Shown here in pieces: positions 20,801 to 35,800 of a DNA stretch of 64,000 nt (position 1 is the first letter of the stretch; each line of letters opens with the position of its first letter). Position numbers and translations under genes: made by a program. Below the pieces are notes generated by a model. It had not been told where the DNA came from. It saw only the letters and a program-made list of their open reading frames with translations, and did not search any database. The DNA is taken from positions 14,353,682 to 14,417,681 of the forward strand of contig NC_089275.1 in assembly GCF_963678975.1 (NCBI RefSeq), given 5' to 3'. The DNA is from Dysidea avara (Eukaryota > Porifera > Demospongiae > Dictyoceratida > Dysideidae).

Positions 20801-23800
20801 TAAACATATATATGTAAAAATGCTACTTGCATCTGTCAGCAAACTAGTAGCATATGAACATAAAATATTCTGCACTAATTCTCATTAGCACTACATATGT
20901 TTTAGATGTTTCTTAATGAAGAAAGCGCCATACAAGATTTAAGATGCTGGGAAGAAATAGAAAAGTTTCACTCAAGTATGCATCCAGAGAAAGAAGAAGC
21001 AACAGCAAGACAGATTGAAAAGAGATTTCTTCACAAAAATTATTTATTTGACTCACAAAATCCTGCAAAAAGAGAGTTACAATTAAAGGTATTGAGCAGT
21101 TTACATTTATGGTGTATGGTATGTTCTTTTTAAATACATTTTGGAATTCCAGTATACATATATATCTAAATGTATAACTGTGTATAGTAAAGATCAAGTT
21201 TTAGTTTTTGTTTTACTAAAGACATGCCCTGTACTACTGTATTTGTGAAATGCATACCTTTTTAAAGGTTATCAGTGTTGGAGGTGGTATGTATGGGGAA
21301 AAAATACTACTATTACAACATTTGTCGGATGTACTCAGAGAGGTACAGATGTATGCAAGGGACAGACTAGAAAAGAAGTGGCTTCCTGAGTTTCTTGAGA
21401 CACCAGAGTTTAAGAAAAGACACTCAGTTAAAAGACAAACCAACAATAGGAGATCGAGCATCAAGGTAAGAAAATAAAGATTTACCTAGTATATAGGTAT
21501 TACTGATTATGGAGTAATCTATGATTACATATGTGTCAAAATCTTGGCATCTTTTCTAACTGTTGTACATGTACTAGTTGTTACTAGCTATGTTTGTTAC
21601 ATACTACTATTACATACATTATCTCAGTATGTCAATGTACATATAAACTTCACATTGTACAGTAGCCTTCATATGCCTGTTGCATTTTGTAGGTGTCAGA
21701 GACAAATTTGAACATAAGTAAGTGGAATGTTAGCAGTATCTATAAAGGACTGCAGGATGATGTAACTTATGTAAATTTCATGGAATATCTGACAATAACA
21801 CAAGAGCCAGGACAATACGATGTCAACAATGTATTGTTTTGGATAGAAGTTCAAAGATGTAAGGTAAACATCCTTGGTCATGTTATATTAAGACTCACGG
21901 TAGTGAGGCGCGCGGCCAAGAAACTATGAAGCGCATGCCCAATTAAAAGACGCGGCCACTACTGTGAGTTATTTACGTGTAGGGTTGGTTTCGCAATATT
22001 AGCCCTGGATTATGCAACATCTCTCAATGGATTTGTATTGGGTTACGTAATAAAAAAAATCTTTAGTCGTCGCTTTCTTGCGACCTTGCTAAAATAAAAA
22101 ATATAGCCGTATTTAGACATATTTCACTTTATTTCTCTACCTTGTATTACACGTATTGTCATGTTATACCAGTCATCTTACCCGTGTTTGTACCAGCCAT
22201 CTAGGCCTGACACTATCTAATTCTGGTTGGCCCTACGCGTATTTTCTCCATTCAAACCTCTAATCCCTACAATAACTTTTGAAGACACGATGTGGACACA
22301 AGCCCTAATGTCTGACAAACAAGTTGTGAAAGCGTGCAGACCCGTAAGTTCCCTAGGGAAGGAATTTTAAGCAGAAATCTTTTAGAGTCCATTTAGTGCC
22401 ACACCCCATGTGAGCATTTATAATCGGCAGATGTCTTATAAATAAGGTGTGAAAGCGTGATAAAAGAACGTACAGACACTAGGGAAGGTGTATAAATCGT
22501 TAGTCAATACTCCATTTAGTGCCATGTACCACTTATGCAACTATCAATGTATTGCCCCACTACCCCCCTTCGGGCATATATGGGATTTGACACAGCCGAA
22601 TGTCAAATGCCCCATAGTAGGGCAAACCTATCGTGTCAAATCCCCACCATTGGCCCCAGTTGCAACGCAGGATTTGACATAGCGAAGGAAGTTATAACAA
22701 AAAAATATTTGGGTGCTTACTGAACGATCGTCAAATGCCCCATAGTGGGCAGCAGTTTCGTGTCAATTCCCCCTGTAAATCCCCACTTACACCCGGGGGG
22801 GGGGGGGGGTGGGTGGGTGGGGAAATACATTGATAGGTGCATTATGATACAAGAAATATTTTGCAAGTTGTGTGGAATAACCAAAACTCATGTACATGGT
22901 CACAAACCACATTCCAGACAAACAATTGTTGTCCTACATTACATACATAATGAAAGCCACAACACAAGCTCCGCCTTACATTGATGGTGCTTTGTGGAAG
23001 TGTGAAACTGCCGTGGAAGTGTGAACTGCCGTGACAGCTACTAATAAGGCAATTCTAATTGTGGATAAAATGGCTGCAGAATTCATGAAAATTTCTTGCA
23101 GTAGAGTAAACATGTAACAGTGCTATTACAACACATAACAAAAATTTAATAAACATCAGTTTAACACCAAGTGATTATTTCTTAGATGTCTTCATGATGA
23201 CACAAGATTAAGTGAGCCCTGTAAAAGAACAAGCATGCAGGCACTGAATTAAACATTAAAAATTATATTCAAGGCTATAAGTGAATCTGGTGTACCAGAG
23301 GTAATGTAAATGTGTTTTGGTGCCTAAGTATGTAAACATGAACACGAGGAGACCTGTCAAACAACAAGTGGCCACCAAACAGAATGTACAACATGTTAAA
23401 TATATTTTGTAGCTATACAACAGGAAAATTCAGGATTGCAATTGTTGCAATTCCCACTTTTAAGCTAAGCAAATACCTGATATATTGTTTAACCCATTTT
23501 ACAACCAATACCTGATCTTAAGTAACATTAAGTTACACTTGTGCATAAAAGTACAACTTACAAAGCAATTGCTGTGAGCTTGTGCACATATATACCTTAA
23601 GTTAAAGCTGCTAATCAGACAACTGGCCAATTATCACTAGGGCTGGGCTTGTGGTCACCGCAAAACACATCTTGCTTGGTATTCTGACAACACAAGAGAC
23701 CAGTCCTGTAAAACAACAAGCAAGGCATTTTTCCCTGGTCAAACGTGACTTACCATGGCTACATCTGGCTGCTAGTACGTGAACTGCTATGACCAGATGG

Positions 23801-26800
23801 CGTCTGCAAAACCGACGGTGTCATTAATACGCACAATACACCAAAAAATCTGGGTACTAGGAAAACATTAATACTATACGCACAACACGTAAACTGACCT
23901 GGTTATTAGTTTGTTACCATCATATGAGATAGTACAATATCAACTAATCATGTAGAAATTCATGACACCTTTTGACGTCACAATATTGAGCACTACAAAA
24001 AGAAAACACCATATAATTCCTCAAGTTTTGTATGTAAACTGATCCGAAATTCACAATACTAATAAGGGTCCTACCTGGTCCAGAGTTAAGTATCACAACC
24101 ACATCCACTGTTGGTGGGTAATTAAATCACTATGACTAGATTGCCTGTAAAAACAGATAGGTGAGCATTAAATGCAATACACTTAAATTTGTCACTTTTA
24201 CACAAAATAAACATTTGGGGATTTTATTCGTTTAAACAGTTGACATTGTTACACAGAGACTTAATAGACAGGCATATCAAGAAGTTTGCGGACATTTGCT
24301 ATACTTTTGTTCATGGCAAAAATTCCATCTGGAACAGGCATGACCAATACATTTCAATCGAAAAATTATTACAAATTTAATTAATTATCGTATACCGCCT
24401 ATCTCGAGTCTGTTTAGTAACTTTCTGAATTTGATACATGTAGAACAACTCTCTGCAAGTACAATGATGCCAAACGAAGTCCAATTCACGGAAATTTTGG
24501 CTCGTCAAAATGGCCTAAACTGACCAGATTTCCCCATACATTTTGTATTGAGTGTTTTGGAGTCATGCAATAAAAGGCATAATAACTAGTGCTGAAACGA
24601 GTAGCAATTTTTACTATTCGAATAGTTGTGAACAAAATGACCGAATATTTGATTATTTTTTAAGCTTATACTTCTATTTGAATAAGTACTGAAACCTTTT
24701 GTTAGAGAGCAAGGTAAAGCCTAAGAGCTATTTCTATCTTTTCTAAAATAGAATTTTCACGGCATAGATACATCACTTCATTCACAATCTTAAGTTTCAA
24801 TGCTGGCTTTTCTATCTGAATACAGTGTACAAAGTGCTAATGATTATTCGAATAGTGTGGTAACGAATCGAATAGTGTCATACCAACCGAATAGTCAAAT
24901 AACCGAGTAATCGTTTCAGCACTAATGATAACCCATGACACGTTATAGATACCTCAGATTCGAACCAGATTTGGAAATAGATGTGAATAGCGATTAAGAT
25001 AAGCTATAGCAGAAGGAAATTTAGCTTGTCATTTTAAGGTTGAAAATCACTTACTTTTTCTGTGGCAAACTGAATGCCGGATATTTGGAAAGGAACGCTC
25101 TGATCTATTTCGATGTCTTAACAGCCATTGTTAACCTTCACTACATTAGTGTTACAATGAAACAAAAGCACTGTGAATTAGTTCTGCAGGTTAGTTTGTG
25201 AAAATTACAGTGTTCCGTGATTAAGCTAAATAATGTCTGTGCCATGTAGCAAACTTCTTCATATGTTTCACTGTACATAAATTCAGTAATTTAGACCAGA
25301 ACATGTGACTCATGATGGGTATACCTTTTCATACAAACATTGATAGCTGACACAGATTCGCCTACTGACTTTCACCTGCAGCCAAAGTTCCAAGACTTCT
25401 AATGATGATGTAAGTGGAAAATGACAAGATACCCAGGTTTTTTGGTAATTGGTCCGTACACCTTGTCAACAATCTCGCCATGAGATAATACGAGCTAGTG
25501 GAGCTACCAGGAGTTTTTGCCTGGCGGGTCTCTAAAATACCGTAAATTCAGTTAATCAGTGTGTGTTGATGATCTAATCCTCGATATAATCAGTTTCGTT
25601 AACCTCCACTCCAGACTCTTATTCTTTCATACTTCAGCAATGGTGTTCGGCCTCTGCATTAAAGTATACCTCACCATGACATGAAATCCAGTTACAATAA
25701 GACTTAATGTAGTCTCGTTACTTCTCTCTCCTTCTTGGACTGCCATTTTAAACAACATTAGTTCAATTTTAACGAGAATTTTAATTAAAACCGCATATCA
25801 CGTGTCCGCTTGGGACATTCCAAGAGACTTTACCTAAATAGATCACATGATAATTGTCAGTCTTGTGTGGTACTTGTCCTTAGTCATAGCACAACAATGC
25901 GGTACGTGTGTACTATATCCTAGCTATATATAGGATTGTTTGTGTGCTGCTAATTTTTTGTGATGATGCATATGGTCACATAGAACACGTGATGGTAGGG
26001 CAAATGCCCACCCCTAGCTATGCCTATAGCTTTTTTTATAGCTACTCTATTATATGTTACTGATACATCAGGGGCACCAGAGTAAGGTGAAAGTGGTAGC
26101 TAAGACTAAGTCAATTTTAATTAAGTATACTGCAACTTTTAGTCCTTCAGTGACCAAATTCGCTTCATCAAATTTGAAAGTTTAATTCCAGTCAGAAAGG
26201 CTAGGATCTCAATGCACTGGTTGTATCTACTGTATTGGCTCTGATGCCCTATATTTACATTGTCCAAAAGATGGTTAGAGTTCCATATTAAAATGAACTC
26301 TTGTTATATGCTTGCATGGACTCTTGATAATAATGGTTATACTGATGTATTTAGCTTTCAGGTTGTGTATACAAGGTATTCTTTCATCTGCCAGTATAAA
26401 TTGCTATTCCATGCACTATGAGGCCTAAGGCTCTATATGCTACACACTAAGAATCAAATTATATAATGTTCTACACAATGATAAGATAATTGCCAGAGCA
26501 GAGTTCATGGTTATAATATCAGCAAAGAGTTTTAAATATTAATTGAGATGTTTTATTTAAGTGCATTTTGACTGTTCCTCCTATAATTATTGTTCAGTTA
26601 TCGGATGTCTTGTTGGTTTCCCTCCATCCTCTTTACTGATCCCTCTTTATTGATTCTATATGACTAGAAAATCTGTACACCTTGTCAATCCAGTTGCAAC
26701 AGTTGATCTAAATATGATGATGATGCAGTTATTGAGACGAAGAGATGCATAGTGTTTCCCTCAGTGCCACAACACACAAACACTTGAAATGTAATCTGAG

Positions 26801-29800
26801 ACTTATGTGTATATAGCTGCAGTGAACTAAGTAAGATCACTATAGCTGCTGGTAAGCATTGCGTCGTATTATCATCCATCATGATCAGTGCTTGTGCAAT
26901 AAATTGTCTTTATTATGAATTCAGTCAAAATTATGCATAGCTAGCTGTGTAGTAATTTATTAGGCACCCAGTTAATGCTTAAGTTTGAGCATAAGATGCC
27001 TGAAGTATTTACCACAGATATATTTTGTAAATAATATTATTTAAAAAAAAGATAAATATACTCTAATAGAACAGTCAGTGACCAGCTGTGTAGTAATTGT
27101 GAACTAATTAGGCACTTGCTAAGTATGAGCATAATCTAAAGCATTTACCACAGATATTGTAAAATTTTGTTAATAGTAAATGAATGCCACAGTAAACATA
27201 GATCTATACTCTAATAGAACAGTCTGTCTATTCTACACTGTAAATTCATACTTCCAAATTTACAGTGTGAACAGTGTCTGTAATGTGCATGCCTTTGTCA
27301 AACACAATGATAGGTGCACATGTTTGACTCTCCAAGATAATAATATTATTCCAAATATCAATCATCTAAATGTTACCATTTTAACAATTTTGTTGTTCCA
27401 CCAGTGAGACTATCATTATAACAAAAATGAGTGATATCCACCCCAAATACACCTTTGCTGTAAAAAAAAGGTGCGTCCAAGAAACTACAAGTACCTGTAG
27501 CTAATCCAATATAATTAAAGACAGCTCAGTTGTAGGGAAAGACTTCATGAAAGTACGGGTAAAAATAACTGGTAACTTAAAGAGCTGATATCTGGAGCGG
27601 CCAAGAATCAATCTTAATCCAACTACTTATACAATTTTTTTTAATCCGTGCAAAAACACCTAGCATTGGCTGTAAAAAAAGTGCACCCATGAAAGTAACT
27701 GGCAATTGAAATAGCTGATATCTGAAGCGGCCAAGAATGAATGCTGATATACAACTAATTGGAATTAACAAAAAGTTTAACATTGAACCTTTATCTTTCA
27801 GCTGTGTTCTAAATTCGCTCTTGCTGCATCATAAATTGATATATTTTAACTCTATAAGCTAATTGGCTGGTAATTTGGCCGCCTTTTTTTTGCTCTATAC
27901 ATTGAATATTAAAAAAAGCGGCCAAATTACCAGCCAATTAGAGTTAAAAGAAATCAATTTATGATGCAGCAAGAGCGAATGAAGAACACAGCTGAGAGAT
28001 AAAAGTTCAATGTTAAACTTTTTGTTAATTCCAATTAGTTGTATATCAGCATTCATTCTTGGCCACTTCAGATATCAGCTATTTCAATTGCCAGTTACTT
28101 TCATGGGTGCACTTTTTTTTACAGCCAATGCTAGGTGTTTTTGCACGGATTAAAAAAAAATTTGTATAAGTAGTTGGATTAAGATTGATTCTTGGCCGCT
28201 CCAGATATCAGCTCTTTAAGTTACCAGTTATTTTTACTTTCATGAAGTCTTTCCCTACAACTGAGCTGTTTTTAATTATATTGGATTACAGGTACTTGTA
28301 GTTTCTTGGACGCGCCTTTTTTTTTACAGCGAAGGTGTTTTTGGGGTGGATTAATTTTACTGTTCACTAATATATTCACTATTAAACTACTAGTCAAGAT
28401 ATGACGCCATTCAATGGCTATGGCTTGTGTTGGAGTAGTGTTTGGTGAAGTGAAGTGTTGAAGGTATCCAAAAAGTTAATCATTCCTTTTCACTAAAAAA
28501 AAGCTATTTTATTGTGAGTAGAGTCTATGGAAACCACAATTAAACCTCTGGCCTTCACTATACTAACACACTCACCACCATTATTACTACCACATGTAAT
28601 CTTATTTCCTGTGCAAAGGTGTTGTCTAAAAAGCAGTGCTTATTCAGAAGCTTATTAGTCTTCTAACGACAATCAGATCAGTATCATATCAGAGCTGGTA
28701 TTTGCTGTTTCAGTATTTGAAACTCATTCCAATTATCGTCATCATCATTAATGCAATACAAGCAAAGTTAGGGCATAAAGGCTGGAAATAGCATTAAGCA
28801 TGAGATGATATGAACATTACATATTGGGTAACAGCACCTCGTCACATTTGCACAAAATTCTAATAGAACAGTCATTGCAAAGTATAATTCTATGATACTA
28901 GATGTCAGACCAAATACAAATTTGCGACTCTACACTGCACCACTTCAATGAAATTATTTGTCTTCATAAAAGCAGTATTTTGGGGACCATACTTCTACCA
29001 CTGGCAGGACTGCCAAAAGACTTTAGGGGGCCGAGGACAAATTTAGAATTTGGGGCCTCTGTAATTAATATAGCTAGGTAAAACCTTTGCATGTGAAGCA
29101 TGCCAATCTAGAGGGGTCTAAGGGCAGTGTTGGGCTGCTATTTTTAAAAAGTAGTATATTACTTATTACTCGTTACTGCCACTGCAATTAAACATGTAGT
29201 TATTATATTAACAGTAACTAGTAATATGTTATTATTACATATGTGACCGGATTTGCGAAAAGGTACCTTTTTCACACACAAAATTTGACTCATTTTTGAA
29301 CTTTATAGCTTCATAACATTTTAATCATTTCATGTAATCATCTGAAATTTTGCATGAGTGTAGCTACAGTATCTGGCTGCGTTTTGATGTACAGAGCAAC
29401 TTAATCAGTATAAGAAGGAAACAGTTATGACATTTTGTTTGCTGGTATGTAAAATGTGTGGAAAAGGTACCTTTTCGCAAATCCGGTCACATATTACAAA
29501 ATGTATAAAGGTACTTCATTAGGTAATAACATTACAATAATGCGCTATAGTCAAGCAACACGTTAGCACTTCGTTAGGTAATAATATTACAGTAACGAGT
29601 AGTTATGCACTACTTTAGTAACGCATTACTTATGTAAACTAACAATCCGTTACATATTACTAGCATAAGAAATGTAGCGCGTTATATTACTTCGTCACTA
29701 CAATAGGTAATAATATTACATAACACATTACAAAAATAATGCGTTATGCCCAACACTGTCTGGGGGCATGCCCCCAGGAAGTTTTTGAAAATTAGACCAT

Positions 29801-32800
29801 CAAAGATTGAGTAATTTCAATAGTTTATCACAGTATAATCAGGGGAAGATCTAGGATATCCCAAGGGGGTGCTGAACTAAGGGCATTTTTATAATGGGGG
29901 GCTTAAGAGGATGATACAACTATAATAGTGCACACTCAGCATTTGGAGCATGCTTGGTATCTGGGGGCATGCCCTCACAGAAAAATTTTGCAAATTTAAC
30001 TTTCTGAAATTGAATTTGGCAATAATGTTGATTGAACCTCACAATGCTTATTGACTAAGCGTCACTTAAAGTAAATAATATCATTATATTATCTAGCAGT
30101 GGTACCAACTCCTGACCCCTTGAACTTCAACCTTGAACTCAAACCATACTGCAGTATTTATGCTGTGCCCTTTAATATAATATGAAAGCTAGTTATATAC
30201 TTATAGTTTAATGATGATTGTTCTATTAGAGTAGTTGACTTTAGGAGCTTTTTCTGAATCAGCAGTTTTACCACCTTTGATCCCCTTTTGTTGTTTCCTT
30301 GGAGAGATCAGCTGTTCTCTTCTCACTCGTTATTGCCCATGTATGCTGTAGATGCAACTGCACCTGTACTGTAGCTCTGTAGCTTCTACTGTCTTTCTAG
30401 CTAGCACATACAGACTGTAGTAAAATTTCAGAGGAGGATGCTTTAGTCCCCATGCACTACCATATCCACTCTTGGTATAATTAATGACTGTTGTATTAGG
30501 GTATCTCATTATTTTTATAGTAAACTTTCTGCCAGCATATCACTTAGGAAATTTTTAAACACCATACCATATGCCAGACTGATTTTAACAGTTTGTTAGA
30601 GTAGGTACTATAACTGAATATTTGCCTGACTGCTGTATTAGGGTGACTGTACTATTAGAGTATCTCAATCATGATGCACTGAAATTACACTCTATTATAA
30701 GCGCCTTATGCACCTGGAAATCTACTCATTACTTATTGAGTTTGCTAGCTAATACATGGTATCTCTTACTGACAGTGGCTTTAAATTCCTGTCTTTGAGT
30801 CTACAGGAAATATTTACACTGCTCTTTGTTCATTTTTAAATGTGTAGATAATCAAGGTATTAGTCCTGTTTCGCTTTAGGATACTTTACTCAAAGCTGAT
30901 TTTTGCTTAGGTTCCTAGGCTATAGTATGTTCACGTTGAGCTGAATCCTCATCAAAAACATATAATAACTCATGGATGCAATTACACACTATCTTGAAAT
31001 TTGGCTTCTTTTGTAGTACTGCTTGACCCGCTAAAATATTTCAATGTTTGACATAATATTTACGGCCAATCAAAACTTTCACAATACATTTCCTATGGGA
31101 AGCCATATAGACACAGTGTCCATTACAGCCCTTTCCCAAACTTGTAGTGGAGCCAAACTGTACGTGTCTGTTGTTGACGCCTTTGCTGTTACCAATAATC
31201 ATCTGGTTGGCTGAATGTTAACTCTGTTGACAAAAAATCCACTTTTAATTATTAGCTGTTTTTCAGGATCCAGCTCAATGTGAACATACTATAGTGGTGG
31301 TAAATATCTTGTACAGACTCTAGCTTCTGTGTTTGCTATCCAGTGCCTAACTGGTGAAGTTGATAATAAATAAAAATGTAGCTATTGGGCAGCTATGAGG
31401 CCCTCTTGGACAAAGTGGAACCCAGGAAAAAATGCTCCAGTTGTCCAAATCCTCCCCCCCCCCCCTAATTACTGGCCTTACCATATTGTTATTATTACCA
31501 TAGATTTATTGTTATTAGTGCTTTACAGTGACCAGCACTGAAGGTCTATAACAGGCTTCCTCCAATTTTGCTGGCAAGAGCTACATGATGTGAAATGACT
31601 TTGCTTGGTTTACTTTGTTGTAGTGCTCATTGAATGTTACCTTAATTCACGTGGCTTTAGACATCAAGAAAATTACTGCTTAACGTTGCCATATCAACTA
31701 AATTGGTTTATAATGTCAAGTTGTCAATTCACTTATTTAATGTATATCCACCATGACCACAGGAAATGGAAGCTGGTGGAATCACAGACATCATCCTGAC
31801 AAAGAAGATGAATGCTATTATCAACTGCTACTTTTTGTCCCCTGTTCTCCCACAACTGCAGATTAATGTTACTAAAGAAATAGCTTCAGGTGTCATCAAA
31901 AGTGCAAGAGTGTCAGTACAAACTTTTAAAGATGCTGAGGTTTGTTATAATGTACAGTACAGTATATGTTGGTCTTCGCTAAAGTCTACTTAGTACAGTA
32001 GAACCTCAATTATCCAGACCTCACTTATCCAGATCTCGGTTAACCAAACCATGGAAATGACTGCTTTATTAAGAGTTATTGCGACTGTTCTATTAGAGAA
32101 GTTGAATAATACTGATATTCTTACCATGCTAGTTTAAGATTATTTAACACAGTTTCAGGGATACGACTTATGGATCATCCCTGGCTCCAAGGAGTTAACA
32201 TAACTGAGGTACCACTGTAGTGACCAAAGACCTAATTTACATATACAATGTAATAATAATATTAATAAACACAGACCATGTAAACAATGCAACAAAGATA
32301 AATACTGCAGTGGAATTTATCTAAACTAGTCATGTTTGGATGACTTATTTTCTTGTTCAAATTAAGTTATTTATTACTTTTCAATAGTTTTGTTTTGTTG
32401 TTGTAATATAACTGAAGTTACTTTCGATCACATGTCATTGGCGGAGTGGAGAAATGGAATACGTTACATATACCAAGACTCACGGTAGTGAAGCATGCGG
32501 CCAAGAAACTACAAAGTGCATGCCTCAATTAAAACACCTGCTACTACTATGAGTTATTTATGTGTTGGGACAGTTTCATAATTTTAGCTCTGAATTATGC
32601 AATCATCCTCAATGGAAATGTACAGTACAGCAAGCACCGGAATTGTAATTACATCGTTTTCTTGTTGCAACTGCGAAAATAAGAGTAGGTTCACTTTATC
32701 GTGCTGATATCTCAGTTTGTGTTAGTGTTATCACCATAATCATAGAACATAACTGTCTTTTTGTGGATCAATACTGGCACAGGAGTTTTCTAGTACTGGA

Positions 32801-35800
32801 TTTCTTGTACAGTGGATTTTACTTACCAAGCGCCTAATCTAAACAATAGATTTTAAAGACACCGCATGGACATAATCCCTGCACTCATATAAACGTATTG
32901 TGAAAGTGTGAAGAATGTAAATTCGCTGGAAAAAAAAAATCACATTTGTGCCTGCAGTGCATATTAAACAAGCGTTACATTCACTTATATTCTAATCATA
33001 TTTGCTCTAGACTAAATGTGTTATTTGCTTGACATTTGTTGTTGAGTGTTGGAGAAGATAAACCAGATTTGCAGCACATGTGGCCTGTATTTGTGCAATT
33101 TCACACGCATGGACAGATGTAGGATAGATGCTATGAACCTGAAGTGCATGTATAAGACATATGTAGCATACACATGGCAAATTTCACTTACAAGCTACGT
33201 AGTTTAATTTGATTTGACTATTAATTTGATTTGAAAATAAAACATGAAAATAATTATACAACTCCAATAACAGTTTTCTACTTTTAGTTTAAATGAGTTT
33301 GTCAGTCACTAACTGAAAAGTTCTTAAGGTGTTGGTATTGGTATGTGGATTCTCCAACATAGCCCTGCTTCTTGTGCTATGACATCTATTTTGTTGTTAA
33401 GAGACTTCCACAACCTGTAATTTCAGCTTCTTTTTTCCGGTGGACGATTAGATGTCTTATCTCTGTCCGTGCATTAGCTGCCACCAGAAGTTTACCCGAT
33501 ACTTCATCGGTTGCTCCTAGTACTTCTTCATACGTTCATTTTGATTCTGCGCCAATAGTTGAAGAATTCTGTAGTGCTTTACACACTTTCTTTCTACAAA
33601 AATAATATCTGTAACACATTGTAATACAAGCCACAGTAATTCTTACAATGTGCCTTCTCTGTCTTCTACTAGAATTGCAGTGCAAGCTGACTGTTGTTAT
33701 GTTTTTCATTTTGATTTTGCGCCAATAGTTGAAGAATTCTTTAGTGCTTTACACACTTTCTTTCTACAAAAATAATATCTGTAACACATTGTAATACAAG
33801 CCACAGTAATTCTTACAATGTGTCTTCTCTTAGAATGGCAGCGCAAGCTGACTGTTGTCATCTTTCTCTCCTGGCATGGGTGGCCTTTCTGAAGTCACTG
33901 CTCCTATCAGAAAATGGATAACTGTACACACAGAACACACATTTTTGGAACACACGTTCAATAGTAATAGTTAATTCTGTCAATACTACTTCATTTGTCA
34001 TGTTATCAATAACTGCTTGTACGTTTTCTTGATTACCATCCAATGAAGTCTCTGGCAACATTATGGGAGTAAATTAAGTTTCTCAAGTAACATGTATTCA
34101 TACTTGAAACTGAAATACTCGTGTGTTTCTTCTACAATCTTATCATCATCCAATACGATATGTCATGGACAACTTCCTATGATCACTGAATGATTACTTT
34201 TAAGCAGAAAATGCAACTTACTATATATACACTATTAAAGTATCTTGGTTTGTGAACAGTCCTTGTCACATCTTTACCATAGTTAGAATAAACCTTTGGT
34301 CTATAGTCTGGATACTTCTTGTTGTACTAGATTCAACACAAGTTGGCCTTCTTGAGATGAAATATGAGCACTGAAATGTTATCACATAGCCCAGTAACTG
34401 AATTGGTTACATCGTTAACTTACGAGTCTTCTCTATGGTTGAGTTAATGGCTTTGTTATAGCTTGCCCCAGCGTTGTTCTAACCGATGGGCATCTGTCAC
34501 TAATAGAACATTACGGCCGCCCTGACGATGACAGTTTTTCTCAGCGGAGTTCCTCTGGAAGTGACAGTTTTTCTCAGCGGAGTGCCCCTGGAAGCATACT
34601 GGGAGTGACAGGGATTCTGGGTTTCTTCCATGATTTTCACACAGCACCTGTTTGTCACTCGCCCATGCTTTCCTGTGACATGCAGCACGTGAGCTCTTTT
34701 CTTCATGGAGTCCTAACACTCTAGCAAAAATTATGCCGAAACCATGAGGAATCATTTGCTGTTTGGGCTTAGATGATTAAGCTGCTAGCTATACATAGTA
34801 CCCTGGATCTAATGTATCAGTTCTGAATATCAGATATTCTGAGGGACTGTATGGATGCTAGCTGTGCTGTTTCAAGAGATACGATGGTATTTCCCAATGT
34901 GCAAACAAATAATCAAGTTGAAATTTGGTAGTTACCTACAACATGTTAACAGTGATATAAATTTATCTTTATTTGATTAAAAAACTTTTAGTACTTCATC
35001 AAAGATTTTACTAGAGCAAGATACCTTTCCTCCAAGCAACTTACCAATATTTTATCTCTATATACAGTACCATACAGAGATTTGTGCAATGCAGTATTAT
35101 TTGTTAAACCTGTACCACTGTATACTCACTACATGGATTTAGCAGTAGCTAATAAAGTTTCTTGCCTTAAAACTTTTTACTGCAAGTAAATCATCAAAAT
35201 TAATCCATTCATTGGTGGTTTGGAGAGACAGCGTCATGGTAGGAGGTATACATTCAACATGCATTGAAGCGTATATTGGATTGGAAATGATGGCCGTATA
35301 TTGATGTGGCCTGTTCTGTATGTTATAATATCAGAATCTGCTGATAGAAAATGAATACAAGGAAATTTGTATGACAAAAGTACAATGATTTGAAAATCCA
35401 CTGCCTCTATACCAGCTCAGCTCAGGCCAACTTATTTTGGTATGCTACACTTAAAAAGCCATTTGGCTAGCATCACTTCTACTAGTAATCAAATTATCAA
35501 AATCAAGCGTATTTCACTAAACACTGCTGTCCTTGCTGTGTCTGTCAGTAAAAAAGTTATTTTATATGCATGACAACTCAACATATGTTTGGAATAGCTG
35601 ATTTATACTTAATACCATAGGCGGTGGAAACGGGGGGGGGGGGGGCTAGGGGGCTGAAGGTCTGCTGAGGGGCTACCCCCCCTCAGAATGATATCACACC
35701 GAAATTATCCTTCTTGAGTGGGGCTGAAAACCGTGATAAAGATCAAGATACTCTAATAGAGCAGTCGCTCTAATAAAGCAATGAGTATGTAGCGAGCTAT

